Positions 10,435 to 22,770 of a stretch of 64,000 nucleotides of DNA are shown here, in pieces (the first letter of the stretch is position 1; every line of letters begins with the position of its first letter). The stretch is from Stichopus chloronotus. Taxonomy: Eukaryota; Echinodermata; Holothuroidea; Aspidochirotida; Stichopodidae. The notes beneath the pieces were generated by a model. It worked only from the letters and a program-made list of their open reading frames with translations, did no database searches and was not told the DNA's origin. Both the position numbers and the translations under genes were made by a program. The stretch spans positions 20,457,738-20,521,737 of the forward strand of contig CM037833.1 of the NCBI GenBank assembly GCA_021234535.1, read 5' to 3'.

Positions 10435-13400
10435 AAATGACAAACAGAAAAAAAAAAATCACAAAAACGCCTTGATTTTGATGATCCACTTGTGTAATGT
10501 GGATGGAAGTTGGTCTTCTTTGGTGTACTTAAAATGAAAATCTCCCCCAGGAAGTTAATTTTCTTTTGTCTGGTCCACACATTGCAAATTACCAAAAGTT
10601 TAAACCAGCGTCATGATAGGACGTAATGTAGAATAGTCCCATGGGCATGTGATGTTTTACCTTCTTAAAAATTTCCATGACAGGTTCAGAGAGAAAGCAA
10701 TACACATATTGTAAAGGAAGTTGATAGTCATTGGTAAAGGGTCACTATCAGATTGCTCTCTACACCACATTGTCAGAACTTATTCAAAACGTTTGGTACA
10801 TACTCGCTGTTTATTTATTGCTAAGTTTGTCCTGTGCCAAAATATGCTGAGGCACACATATTCCCAAGAATTTCCAAACTGAAATATTTCAGCTAGAGCA
10901 TAGTTAGTCCATTTCAGATTATTTTCATTATTCCTTCACACAATTGCATCTCCAAGATGTTTTTGTTTGCTTCAACAGTCTCTGAAACTTTTATTGATAA
11001 AGTTTCATTTTTGTAATTTTGCTTTTTCAAGCAGGTGCCCCGATACCACGATGCAATTTTTACTACTTTATGTATATGTGAATGTCCTAGAACCTGACTT
11101 TTGTCACTACGTGACTTTACCAATGACATCAAATCCGATAACTTGAAGACTCTCCAGTGGCAACCCTTGTCCTTATTGATAACAAAGCCTTTCAAAATAT
11201 TTGGTGACAAATTTTTGTCGGAATCAGTTCGAACATTTCGTGAAAAAGTAATGTAAACCAGGTCAAATACATGGTAAAAGTTTATCCAAACCAGTTCAAA
11301 ATTCAAAATTTATTGTAGGTCAAGTCAATGGGCCTGGCATCAGTTGGAAAGGCTGGTCTTTAATGGCTGTGGCTCATCGCTGTTCCATTTTGAAATTTTT
11401 GCAGGAGACTGTGATACTTGACAATAACAATTTTAGTTAAAGAGAGCAAGTCAATCTCTACCCCCATGTGTGTCCTCTTTACCTGTGACACGTTTCTAGT
11501 TTTTTTGAGACTGCAAGTTTATCTGGTTCATAATCACTGCAGCTAGAACCTATGTAGACAAAACTCGTTTGTTCAGTACCTCTAATCGTCTTCGATGGAT
11601 GAGAAAAAGTTCTTGATAATGATGCTCATGCAAAAGAGAGGTTCCCTCTCAGATAAGCAAGGATTTCTTGGAGTTATCTGATGTCCTCGTTTACATCGGT
11701 TGGGATCAAAAAAGGAAAATGTCCATGTACATATTTTTGTGGTAATTGTTATTTTTGTAGTAATTATCAAGCCAAATGTCTGATATACTTACTGTAGCGT
11801 CATGTAGCATAATTTCTGTGAATGATGGATGAAAGTAGTTATCACGTCACTTGGTTGTGCATTATTATCATGTTGTACAGGTGTTTACAGTAACACATCG
11901 ATATTTATCAATATTTACGAATTATTTATGACAGTAGTGAATATTTATGAATTACGTATAATGTCACTTGTCCAAGTTTGTCAATCTGTAGATGATTCAA
12001 CCTTTTTGTGTACACTCAGGGACTATCGAGGCTTTCAATTCGAATCTAGATCCGTTCAGTAAAATGTGTACAGTAACGAACCCATGCTGACCATGCATAT
12101 TGATTCCTGTTTCAGGCTGCTGTTACTAAGCACAATCAAGAATTGAGGCTTTTGCAAACAAGGAAAAAAGTGAGAAACAGCCATGTTTTTTTCTGAAGAC
12201 CAAAATCGAAATTTTTGTTAAACATTTTGCTTTTTTTTTTTCTTCTCAAGCCATAGTTTTTACATTTTGTAATCAGATTTTGTAGCATACAGAAAGATTA
12301 TATTTGTGTAGGATAAGCATTTTACTTGTTTCTGTAGATTTCAAGACATAAGCAGCTTACCTTAACTGCGTTTTAGGGTCTTCCGTTCGGATGTTTTTTT
12401 TTCCTTCTGTGATTGGTTGCTTCCACTGATGAGGAGGCATCGCAGAGGATCTTCATTAGTGGCTCTCTGAAGGCATGTGAGGACACGGGGTAATTGTACA
12501 AGTTGGGAAATGTCCGGGTGGGAAACGTCAGGGGGATGTTGTCCAGGTGGGAATTGTCCAATGGAAATTGTCCAGGGTGAGTTGTCTGGAAACCATCAAC
12601 ATTGTGTTCACCACACTGTATGTCAAGGGGCCCATCACAGCAGACTGGCTGTACTATTTTTCTCTTAAGAGATGAGAGAGCTAATAGGGAGTGTCACTGA
12701 GACACAGCTGACAAGCTGTAGGTGCTTGTTCTGTGAACAAAATTGGCATGCATGCGAAAAACCTTGGTAACGTTTATAATCTCTTTTCTTGGTTTGGAAT
12801 ACGACTTATGATGCCAAATAGATGAGCTGAGAACCCTTATTGATCTCAACCAGCGAAAGAAACAAGATGGTGAAATTTGATGTAGCATATTCTCTTGCAC
12901 TCGGCAAGAAAAAGGTACAACCGGCACGAACAATGTTAGTTTAACAGAGAAGTTAACCACCAATGGCAACGTTCGACGTACATTTTACATTTCAAAATTC
13001 GTATTTTACTTTTCAGGGAGATGAAACTAACCAACCATCGAAACTTTTCTCAAGTCGGGCCCTTCAGTACTGTTGTATAAACATCATATTGCTTGTCTCG
13101 TTCATTTCTCTTTTTTTCAGCTCAAAATAAATCTTATCCCACCAAAACCATCACACAATGAATTCTTTTAATACCAATTTCTAATATTCCACAGAGACAT
13201 TGAAAGGAAAAGTGGGCAAAATGAGAATTGTTATTCGGTCAGGCAACTGTTTTGCTTTCCATACAATTTCTATTTCCATTTTTGCGTGTAGTGTGAAGAT
13301 AGATTGGAGCGAAACAGATAGTGTTTTAATTGACGTATCTTTCTTTGGTTGGGTTTGTCATATGTAAATATTCAAGCAACCATTATGTAAATTTAATTGA

Positions 13401-14400
13401 AATGTTTTTTTCCTTGATTTTAAACCTTGACAACGACCTCTGAAACAGCCACGCCTTGAACCTACGAAACATTTCACACACACCTTGAGCAATTTCCTAG
13501 ATTCTTCAGAATTCAGTTTTTTTTCTGTCTCTTTTTTTTTTAAACTACATAAAATATTACTTTTAGGCTATTCTTCTATCTTCTGTGTAAAATACAGTTT
13601 GAGAATATTTCAGATATAATTTTGTTAATACATTGTCAAAAGAATCATTCATAGTATTATTAGAATTATGAAAGATCTTGCTTCTGAAATTTTTGCATAT
13701 TTATTTTTTTTTAATATTCAAACCTCCTATTATGATAATAATCATCACTAGAGGCATCACTGCATTATCATTTCAAATGTTCTTTCATTTTCTTTCATTT
13801 CAATACGAATATCCATACAGTGCTAAGCTATCTCTGAAACAAAGATGGAATAGGGATTTGAAAGTCTGTAGTTTAACGGTGACTGGTCGTCTTACCTAAC
13901 GTCTCGTGTGACGTCATTCTCTGTTTGACAACTCCTCAACGAATGTCGGTGGTTTAAGGTCTCCCTTTGCATTTACCATACATCCAATAGTGTTTAATGT
14001 TTTGTTACTGAGAAGAGACCTGATGTGAGATATTGTAAGACCATCAATCGCCTTTAACAAAAGGTTTTTTTTGTGAGATAACTGTATATCGTCTCAATTG
14101 TAACAATGTTATCTTAAATATTCTGGTTTCTATGAAATTACACCAGATATGTTCATTTCTGCCAGAAGATGTAGCTAAGAATATTTGGTGTTTTTTTTTT
14201 TTTTTTTTTGTCCTCCTTTCTGATATTTTCTTCGTTTTGTTTTCTTCGTCTCTCTCTGCAAATATTTGGTATTAAGTGTATATTTTGTTTTCTCTTTGTA
14301 ATGTTGATTAATAAACGTTCTAGTCAGTGATTTGTTGGATTCTTTTTCTCTTTTGAAATCTTGCATGGATTAATGTTTACAATGATTACGTCCACAATCA
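10435..14400 (+). other. 3' flank / possible 3' UTR; no other gene seen
   Basis: No convincing coding exon follows the stop. Two AATAAA signals on the + strand could end the PLAT transcript, at 13126-13131 and 14310-14315. The second is followed by a GT-rich stretch (GTCAGTGATTTGTTGG), as usual for cleavage sites. Either would mean an unusually long 3' UTR. Short poly-T runs and the 12480-12590 motif cluster are the only other features. Confidence 0.4.
12480..12590 (+). repeat. Cluster of short TTGTCC / GGTGGGAA words
   Basis: Words such as AAATGTCCGGGTGGGAAA, GTTGTCCAGGTGGGAATTG and ATTGTCCAGGGTGAG recur every 15 to 30 bp. It is a small degenerate simple repeat without coding sense. Confidence 0.5.
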
Positions 14401-15639
14401 CATCTTGCAGCAAATTCTTCAGACAGCCTCCGTCCTCGTCAAATGAACCACAAATTCTTACAAGACAGCATCACACTCTACAGGAGATGCACATTTCATG
14501 TTGATGAACAGTGAAATGTACCTTAAGTGTTCAAAGTACTGATTTCATTCTTTGTCCGGTGATACATATAAAACGGAAAATAGAATGGCAAGCATTCAAA
14601 CGATTACTGCAATTCTAAGTTTATTTATGAACACGCCAGCTAGCCTAGTTTGCACGCACCGATACGAAAGCGCACGAGGGTCAAACTGAATAAATCATTT
14701 TTACATCTTCCGTCCTATTGACTTTCTTATTGATCAGCGGCATGGAGAGGTCCAGTAGGCATTACATCCCATGATAAGTTTGATTTGCTATCGAATCCAT
14801 GGCAGTCACCTCGAGATAATGCTACGTTCTCAACACCCGTTTGACTTTGCAAGTAACAAGCAGTTCCACAGACAGATAGGCAGGCAGACAGACAGACAGA
14901 CAGACATATCCTCAACAGCCTTTTAGACCTCAATTGTATCACTAGCAATTACACTTTACGTGTGTGTCCGACGATCGAAAATCGCTTACGTACTTTTGAA
15001 TTCGCTCCATGAGTGGAGGGAAACGTGCTGTTCGCCTAATCCGAGACACTGTGTGTCCATATCCCTAAACTTCATGACAAAGTAGGCCTAGCCTATGAAG
15101 CTTTCCCCTTTGGCCCAGTGCTTTTTTTTTTTTTTTTTGTCATATCCCTCTCAATTTATCATATCAATTTAGCGTCCTAGAGGACGGAGCAGGAATGGCA
15201 CCAGTCCAGTGCCAGAAATGATATTTTCGGGCAGCTATGCAGCCAGGATGCCGCATGGAGTTAGATGTGCGTGTATGTTACACACGGGTGGGCGATAACT
15301 CAACAAGGGAAAGTTAAACGAATGTAAAACTTGGTACGCAGATCCGCCATGAAGTGTGCTATTGTTTTTGATGTACATTAAAGGTCATGCGAGTTAAACA
15401 AGGGGCAAAATGTAATGTCTTTAAATTATTCTTCTTGGAAAAAATAGTCAGATATTGATCAGAAACTTATTTGAAAGTAGTCTGTCTTACTAATACATCA
15501 CTTTTCTTAATTACTATTTGAATTTTCATATTGCATATAGGTGAAGATATGTTGACCCCTAATGACCTTTGATTTACACCACTCCACCAAAAGAATAGCC
15601 TTGTATAAAAGAGGTGTCAAGTAGGAGGTTATTACCCTT
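14401..15639. other. Gene-free stretch
   Basis: No gene is seen. It contains a short GACA/CAGA microsatellite at about 14870-14907 and a poly-T run at about 15122-15138. Near 15549-15572 there is a reverse-orientation trace of the GGTCAAAGGTCA repeat core. Confidence 0.6.
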
Positions 15640-15870
15640 ACCACAATGGCTACTGTATATACTGTACATACCTACCTACTGAACATATACCTACCTAGGG
15701 GCCTAACTACCTACCTACCTACCTACCCACCTACCTACCTACTGTACCTACCTACATACATAGAGACGTACAGTCAGTACATACAGTACATACATACATA
15801 CACACACACACATACACGCACACATACATAAATACATACATACATGCTGTGCATACATACATACTGTACA
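15640..15870 (+). repeat. Compound microsatellite (CTAC)n/(CATA)n/(CA)n
   Basis: Imperfect runs of CTACCTAC pass into TACATACA and CACACA. The open frames over it have repeated YLPTYPP or YTHTHT residues and are artefacts of the repeat. Confidence 0.9.
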
Positions 15871-17780
15871 TGCATATGGCTATGAGAAAAACTAACTGTT
15901 GACAGTAAAAACAACGATTCCCTCGAACTCCGTCTGCAAAACTTTCTCAACCCCATCGTCTGATAGCTCAGTACGTCGTTGGAAGGAAGCTCAATACCTT
16001 TGATGAAACTTCACATTTATCAGTATCACTTTGAACAGAAAGAAGCTCCCTCCTTTGAAAATGAAAAGATTTATCACAGGGGTAGAATACCATGTAGAAT
16101 GCAATAATTCTGAGAATACTTTTAAAAAAAATGGGTGAGATACGATCACGTATAGGCTAACTAGTTAAGACTTACACTGTTATGGTAACAAGGCCAAGGC
16201 TAACTACCTGGGCAATTAATTTTTACCAATTTACCATGATTGAATATTCCCGCCATAGCCAGCTGAAGACAGAAGTACCAATGAACAGTCCAAATTCATG
16301 TACTGTGTGATGATTCTGTGCTTTGACCGCCTTTAGTGCAGTAAAAAAAATAGACGTTTCCTGAGAAAGAAAAACTATAATTTAAACTGAAATTTTCTTA
16401 GCGTATGTACTATGTCAGAAGCGGTGTGTATGATCATCTAAAATAAATTTAAAAACATCGCAGTTGTAGTTTTGATCATTTTAAAATGAATGTAGTTTCA
16501 ATTAATGTGATAAACATGTAAAATATGACATGCAAATATGAAAAGAGGTCGTGGTCTCACGGAGCATGATCACTGAATGTAGCTCTAAAGAAGCATTGTC
16601 ATGAACTAAATAGTGTCAAGGGGGAAAAGAATAAAAACATCAAATTCAAGCGGGTTCGTATTTACGGGGGGTTCCGGGGTTTCGGACGGGCTCCCCCCCC
16701 CCCCCACAAGATCTGGAGTTCCGCTCAGCCTATGATAGTAGGCCTACATTAGCAACATATGTAAAGAGTTTTCGTTAGTTGATCATGATTTTTGGCTAAA
16801 ATGTTCCACTTGCGGTAAAATCGAACCCCCTCACTGAAATAGCTGCATACGGGCCTGTGTGACAAGTATACTCTTTTCCTAACAGAATACATCAAGACCG
16901 CAGCCAAGAAGTTGCAATGGCCTCTTATGACAGATGAAGAGATCAATCGGAAATTCACATACCAAGTAACCAATTTACAGAGAGACCTGAATTCAGGTTT
17001 TTGTAGAGATTTAATCAGCTCTGTTTTGCATAGATTGTTATGATGGTCAGTACCCTTAGTAGGGAGCCCTCTATTTTGGTAGCATCGCCCTGTGACTCAT
17101 TCGGCCAACGTTAATTCAGTAGTAATGGCTGCAAGCATTACGAATTGGTTTTGAACTGCCTTTTCTTCGTAAGTTGTTTAAATTTGTGTTTTTCTGCTTA
17201 TTGGTGAGGTTTGGGTTTCGATTATCGATTATACTGCTGCATTGAAATCTACCACTAGTGAATCTGAATCTGAAAATTAAGGTTAACTTTTGAGACTGTT
17301 TCGCATTCATGTAAGCGCATTGAATAGGCTGTTGTTGCTTGCCCTGTGGGGGCACATGTCACCTTTCTTTGTAAAAATACTCAAGATTATGGTACCAGAA
17401 TGTTTGGGACCTTTAAGTCCATGTGGTTAAAGTTCTCTCTTGTTAATTTAGGCCATGTTTTAAGTAGTGTTGGGTTGTTTATAGTGCATTTCATGACCGT
17501 TTCACAGTAGCCACGAGGTTCGCAATGTGTTCGTAATTGTAGCACGTGTTAGCATAGTGACCGCCATGTTACAGTACGTTACTTAGTTTATGTGTGGGCA
17601 TGCCTCGGTTCTAAGCACGACACACGTTAGAATTTTCGAGCTCATGAATATTCATGAGAGGGCTTACTACGTTTGCTGGGCGTATTTAAAGGAGTTTTAA
17701 GGAGATTTGTTTGGGTGTGCTTCAAGGAGGTTGAAGGAGGTTGTATGACCTAATTACAGACGGTTTTAGTTGATGTGTGT
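15871..17780. other. Gene-free stretch
   Basis: No gene is recognised. A poly-C run lies at about 16690-16705. The last few hundred bases (about 17570-17780) directly precede the LINE fragment and may be the flank of an insertion. Confidence 0.55.
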
Positions 17781-18983
17781 GGACGAGTTTGAGCAAAAGG
17801 TGCCAGACTGAACCCAACAAAGACCAAAGGACTTCGTCTAGGTGGGTGGCGATATAAGCAACTGCCTTTCGCGGCATCGTGGGTGGACGTCGCATTAAAA
17901 ATTAATGGTATATGGTTTGGCTTGCCGGAGTCACTTACCTGGAACGAGAAAGTGGACCAGGTGGAGGCTAGGTTGAAGGACTTCAGGGATCGCTACATTA
18001 GCCTGTTGGGGAAGGTTACTGTTATCAATCGTTTCATTTACCCTCTCTTGTGGTACCCTGGCACTGTTCTGGTTGCTCCAGATGGTGTCCTGGCTCGACT
18101 CGAGAGGGCCGTGTTTAGGTTCTTATGGTCAGGGAAGATGGAATTGGTCAGAAGAAGGGTAGTGTGTCAGGACCTTAGGAGTGTGGGATTGGGCTTGTGC
18201 ATTTTCCTTCCAAGCTCCGTTTTCTCCTGACTAAATGTGTTTGTAGTGCTGTTGACAGCAGCATGCCGTTTACATATTTTGTTCATTATTGGGGAGGGCT
18301 TGCTTTCCGCCGTTTTTTCCCCTCCCTATTTAGCAACAGTGCTCCCCACAGCTGGAGGTCCACGAGGGCCTACGGCCACATGAGGGACACTCTCCGTATT
18401 ATGTCGTCCGTGGAGGATGTCTCGCAGTCTAGTGCGGGGGCTCAATATCGGGCTATTTTTGATGAATTTGTTGGCCAGGTCCATCCAACCGACTATCCTT
18501 TGGGGCTGGAAGTGTGGAGGGTAGTTCACGGCTGGTTACTTGACTTTTCGCCGATGAGACCAGTTGTGGCGAATTGCACATAACGCCATTGTGACTAATC
18601 CCAAGCGACTTCGGTGGCGTCTTGGAGATGGTACTTGTCCCCGTACTGGATGTACGAAGTGGGAGAGTGTTCCCCATGTTGCTTTGGCAGTGTGACTTTG
18701 TGGCCCCCCTCTTGGAATGGTTTAAAGTCCTGACTGATCACATCACATTTTGTAACACATGGGCGGTCAGCCAGAACTATGTTTTGTATGGTCTCTCTGC
18801 CCCGTTGTGCAACACAAGTGTTCGCGAGATACTTACCTTTGTATCGGCCTCCATAAAGATGGCCGTATGGAGAGAATGTTGTAATATTGTACTAAGGGGA
18901 GTGGGGCGGCCTGCGGACGTCGTCTTGGCATCGGTGAAGGCGGAGGTTAGTTTGAGGGACGCACTGCACCCCGGGGCCATTAC
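17781..18983 (+). mobile_element. Tx1-like LINE, 3' ORF remnant, copy A
   Basis: The frames at 17800-18230, 18197-18583 and 18622-18980 together show the C-terminal part of a LINE reverse transcriptase. They include YISLLGKVTVINRF, a thumb-region LLWYPGTV followed by a RFLWSGK motif, and the start of the family's C-terminal region. They lie in different frames, so at least two frameshifts are present and the copy is dead. The same protein segments lie on the minus strand at 48000-49015 and 50430-50840. Assignment to Tx1-like rather than another non-LTR clade is by memory of motif style. Confidence 0.7.
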
Positions 18984-19660
18984 ATGGATGATTTTGTTTT
19001 CTCTGAGGAACTGGTTTGCAATAAATTTAGGAGTTCCAAAGCTAGCAAGTCCCCTGGGTCTGATGGGATCCATCCTACCATACTGCATGAATGCTCTGAG
19101 ATTTTGTCAGTTCCTCTGTGTATTATTTTTCAGAAATGTCTAGACCTGTGCTACGTTCCAGATGACTGGCGGATTGCTAATGTTACTCCTATTTTTGAAG
19201 GGAAATAAGGCGTTTGTTTGACAGAAAACAACCATATTTTAAAACCAGTGTTTGCTGGACATAAAATGATAGGCTCTTCAAAATAAGGAAGGACAGTAGC
19301 CCTTTTTTCACGAAATAACTTTTTCACAGATAGAAAGTCACCTATTTGTTGCTCATCAATAATTTGTTCACCCAAACTTTTCAAAACTCAAATGATGCAT
19401 CTTCCGTTACTCATTTCATACATAATGTTTTGAGAAGATGAAGATTTTGCAGACGTTTATTGATGGGACTGAATGGTTTAACAATGTTTAAACGTATTTT
19501 CTTTGTATGACATGTTGGTATATGCTAAACGCCATATTTCTCTTTAGGAAAGGGGATCGGAGCTTGCCTTTGTAGCTATAGGCCTGTTAGTTTAACCGGT
19601 TTAATGTGTAAAGTCATGGAGTCTGTGGTCAAGGATTACGTGCATATCTTTAAGATACCC
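18984..19660 (+). mobile_element. CR1/Jockey-like LINE reverse transcriptase fragment, split by an insertion
   Basis: The first part (18984-19197) reads KASKSPGSDGIHPTIL and VPDDWRIANVTPIF, and the second (19545 onward) continues KGDRSLP, SYRPVSLTG, CKVMES. These are the conserved early motifs of a non-LTR reverse transcriptase. The two parts are separated exactly by the inverted-repeat element at 19198-19544. The fragment stops near 19660 at the start of an AAGCCTTA-rich repeat. The catalytic FADD box is not present. Confidence 0.75.
19198..19544. mobile_element. MITE-like element, copy B (inside LINE)
   Basis: The 347-bp element has terminal inverted repeats AAGGGAAATAAGGCGTTT (left) and AAGAGAAATATGGCGTTT (reverse complement of the right end), 16 of 18 positions equal. 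Internal blocks such as CTTCAAAATAAGGAAGGA and CTATTTGTTGCTCAT match copy A at 7498-7800. Because it splits a LINE motif cleanly, its borders are better fixed than those of copy A. Confidence 0.75.
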
Positions 19661-20060
19661 TTACCAAAGATGATGGCTTATTTAGGCTTCAGAATGCCTT
19701 CATTAATGCTTCAGAATACTGAAATAAGGATGTGAAGGCGTTCGTTAAAGCTTCAGGTCTATGAAGCTTAATGTTGAAGCCTAACAAGCATTGAGAATAA
19801 GGCTTCATAGCCTTATCTTCACCTTGCTTCAATGCCTTACAAGGCTTCAAGCCTTTTGAACCTTAATTTCAACTTCCCATGAAGCCTAAGAAAGATCCCA
19901 ATAGATATATATCTCCCTGAATTTGATGATCACTGACGAAGCCTAATAAGGCTTCAAGACTATTTCAACCTGAAATAGCATTCAATTTAGAGCTTCATAG
20001 ATTTCAAGCCTAATTCAAATGAAAATCCTTCCTTGAAGCCTTACAAATGCTGAATTAAAT
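19660..20060. repeat. AAGCCTTA/TAAGGCTTCA-rich repeat
   Basis: Many copies of AAGGCTTCA or TGAAGCCTTA occur in both orientations, often as near palindromes (for example ACAAGGCTTCAAGCCTT). A second block with the same words lies at about 37224-37466. It may be the end region of a palindromic DNA transposon. No protein frame. Confidence 0.6.
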
Positions 20061-22690
20061 TTCTAATCTTTATAACAAGTTAAAAGACCAACAATGGTCT
20101 GATCATAATACATACAAAACAGTAGAACTCTGCCCTAGACCTTACTGTACATGAAAACGTAGGGCAGAATATCATGTAAACATCATTTTATACCATCTTG
20201 ATTATTCTGTCATTCTGTGTTCACAAATGTTGCTTTTTTTGTAAAATAAATGTCCTATATCCCTGTACCCATTCACAAACATGAGTTAAAAACGATGAAA
20301 TCATCCTGAATTGCACATCATTGATGAGCCTGTGTGATGCTGGCACGAGGACATGTGTTGCAGATGAAGACTTCTGTAAACATGATAATGGATGTTGGCA
20401 TTTGCTATATTCACCCTCATATTTATATGACTTTCATTTGATAGCATACTCATCACAATGAAAAGTTTTGCAACATATACTGCACAAATGTAATTGAAAG
20501 TTTTGAACCCAAGGGCATTCTTATGCCTACATGTAGCTTTTTTAACATACATGATTTAGGATTTCCTTAGTTAATTTCCTTGTTTCAAGCAGCAGAGGAC
20601 AAAACAAAAATTACACTTACAAATATTCAAGGCTTATGATTTTAATTACAGGATGTGTAGAACAGAGGAGGGCACCCCAAATTGCAGTGCAACCGAGATC
20701 ATACAACCCAGTGGGGGCACTAAAATGATGCCCTCTCTGTGAGGGTGGAACTGTGGCACGTTGGTGAATGAATGGTAAGTGGCATGTCCGCTGGAGAAAG
20801 CAGTTTAGCTAGTGTTCAATGATTTTGTAGACATAAAGACAATAGACGTTTTAAACTACTGTGAGAAGAAGTGTAGGACTATTACTTGCTGCACGCAAAG
20901 ACGAGGTTTCTTGCGGAGCTCCGCAGGTCATTGTCAATGCGCACATCAGTATTTCCATTTCATAAATCCATGTACTGGATACAGATACATTTCAACAAGC
21001 ATAACATAGAGTATCTTACTAAAGTGTATTGATAAAAGCAACTGTTCACTTGCAGATATACAGGGATCCTAAATTTCCTCAAAAATCAATGTCCAGAAGT
21101 GTATTAATATTTGTCCTTTCTTATCTATTGACTGATGTTCTGTCTTTGCACAGGAACAATGAAGATGATCTAGAAGTACCAGTACAGATGGAAACTACAA
21201 TGCAAAGCTGGTAAATTTAATTTGACAATGCTATTCTAGAAATCTGGAACTTACCAATTTTCTAGGAGTCATGGGAGTAAGTGCTACACTTCAAAACTTT
21301 CAATCTCCACTAGTATTCTTACAGTTAATACTCCAGTACACTTCTAAAGTGCATATAAATAAATCCAAACTTTCCCTCTACACATATGTACTTTGGTCTG
21401 TCAGTAAGGCTTTGATTGATAGCATAATCATAAACTAACCCTACAGGACCACCAACCTCATCCCACACTAAAAATTCATAGTGGACCCGCACATGTATCA
21501 TCTCTTGCCAATGCATGCTTCCATTTATGGAGATACGATGAATGCAAATATCTGGTCACACGAACCCACTTTTCGTAAAGACCCTCCTTCTCCAGCTCAG
21601 GGTAGACCTGCTTGTCTATCAATATTCTAGCTTTAAACCAATTGGCAGAGAACTGTGTTGACATGATTATGCATATGCTCTGGTGCGCGCCAGGCTTCAA
21701 GTAGATCGAAACTGTAAGTGTATGTACTTTCTCTGCTGTTACCGGTTACGATTCCGTCGAACAGCAAGAAGCACCAGCACTAGGCTTGTCTTATTTGATT
21801 TTCAACCCGTATTAGTACGGTATTGTACTGAGTTTCCCCTTTTTCATAATTACTTCTTACGCCAAGATAGCAAGTAACGCTGCAACATCTTCGTTCGGTG
21901 TAAACTTACACTCTGTAACATACTACTAGTTACTTGCCCGTGTATATTAATAATGGGCATGTAACAGTGTACTATACGTTAAGGTTAGGCTAGTCTCGAC
22001 AACAGGCCTAGCGCGGCACTGATGAATACTGGGACCAAGAGGCATGATATGTGGATTAGGCTACTTCGGCCTAAGCCTAATTTAGGTTAAAACCGACATA
22101 ATAAAATATGCTACTAAATTAGGATCAGTGACCGGAAGTGACGTATTCTTGATGAAATCCTTGTTTTTACCTAATTTCACCCTAGCCTAAACTTAACCCT
22201 AACTCTCAATTTTAACCATGATTTGTGGTTATTTAGGTTAAAGCTAGGCCTAAAGCTTTTCACACCTTCAACTTGGTTTATTCTCATCAAATACTTAAAT
22301 CCTTACCATCATCAATAACCTTGACTGGCGGTCACTGAATTTAAATTAGAGCCTAAAATATTTATACATTTACTGCTAGTGGTAGGCCTGTGTGTACTTT
22401 ATTTTAAGTAACTTAGTGGTCAGGGTAGGATAGCCCTTCAACTCAAGTTCAACAAGGCTATGCATTACGTTACCCTGCACTCCACCGCCTTTGAGTCCTT
22501 AACACAAGTTTTTTAACCCATTAAAGTTTTGCTACAAGTACAACATGCTCCAAAATCAGCAAAAACGGGTCATACATGAAAGTACTTAAATTAAAAGTAA
22601 AGCCAAGGTACGAATTTGGAAACAGTGACCACAAGTGATATCGGTACAATTGCAGAATACTACGTTTCTTCAAGACATGACTGAGACTCC
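20061..22690. other. Mostly non-coding; two weak exon-like pieces
   Basis: No gene is recognised. A short exon-like piece (about 21155-21211) sits between TTTGCACAG and GTAAAT. On the minus strand, two overlapping frames at 21325-21700 have an amino-acid mix that looks protein-like (YPELEKEGLYEKWVRVTRYL; FLVWDEVGGPVGLVYDYAIN) but match no family I can name. They overlap around 21476-21516 in different phases, which would fit one broken gene. Confidence 0.3.
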
Positions 22691-22770
22691 GGAGGCGTAG
22701 TCGTAGTCACAGTGAATCGCACGTGTATGTTTTGTAAACGAATGACTACTGGGACTGCGACTGCGCCTCC
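22691..22770. repeat. 80-bp imperfect hairpin
   Basis: GGAGGCGTAGTCGTAGTC at 22691-22708 pairs with GACTGCGACTGCGCCTCC at 22753-22770 at 16 of 18 positions. Further copies of the CCACTGCGACTGC word follow near 22871 and 22950. It could be a small foldback transposon. Confidence 0.6.

Noticed and set aside
10003..10443. 146-codon minus-strand frame over the last PLAT exon
   Set aside because: Antisense shadow; the plus strand carries the conserved domain and a consistent splice phase.
15646..15956. Tyr/Thr/His-rich frames on both strands
   Set aside because: Products of the CTAC/CATA microsatellite.
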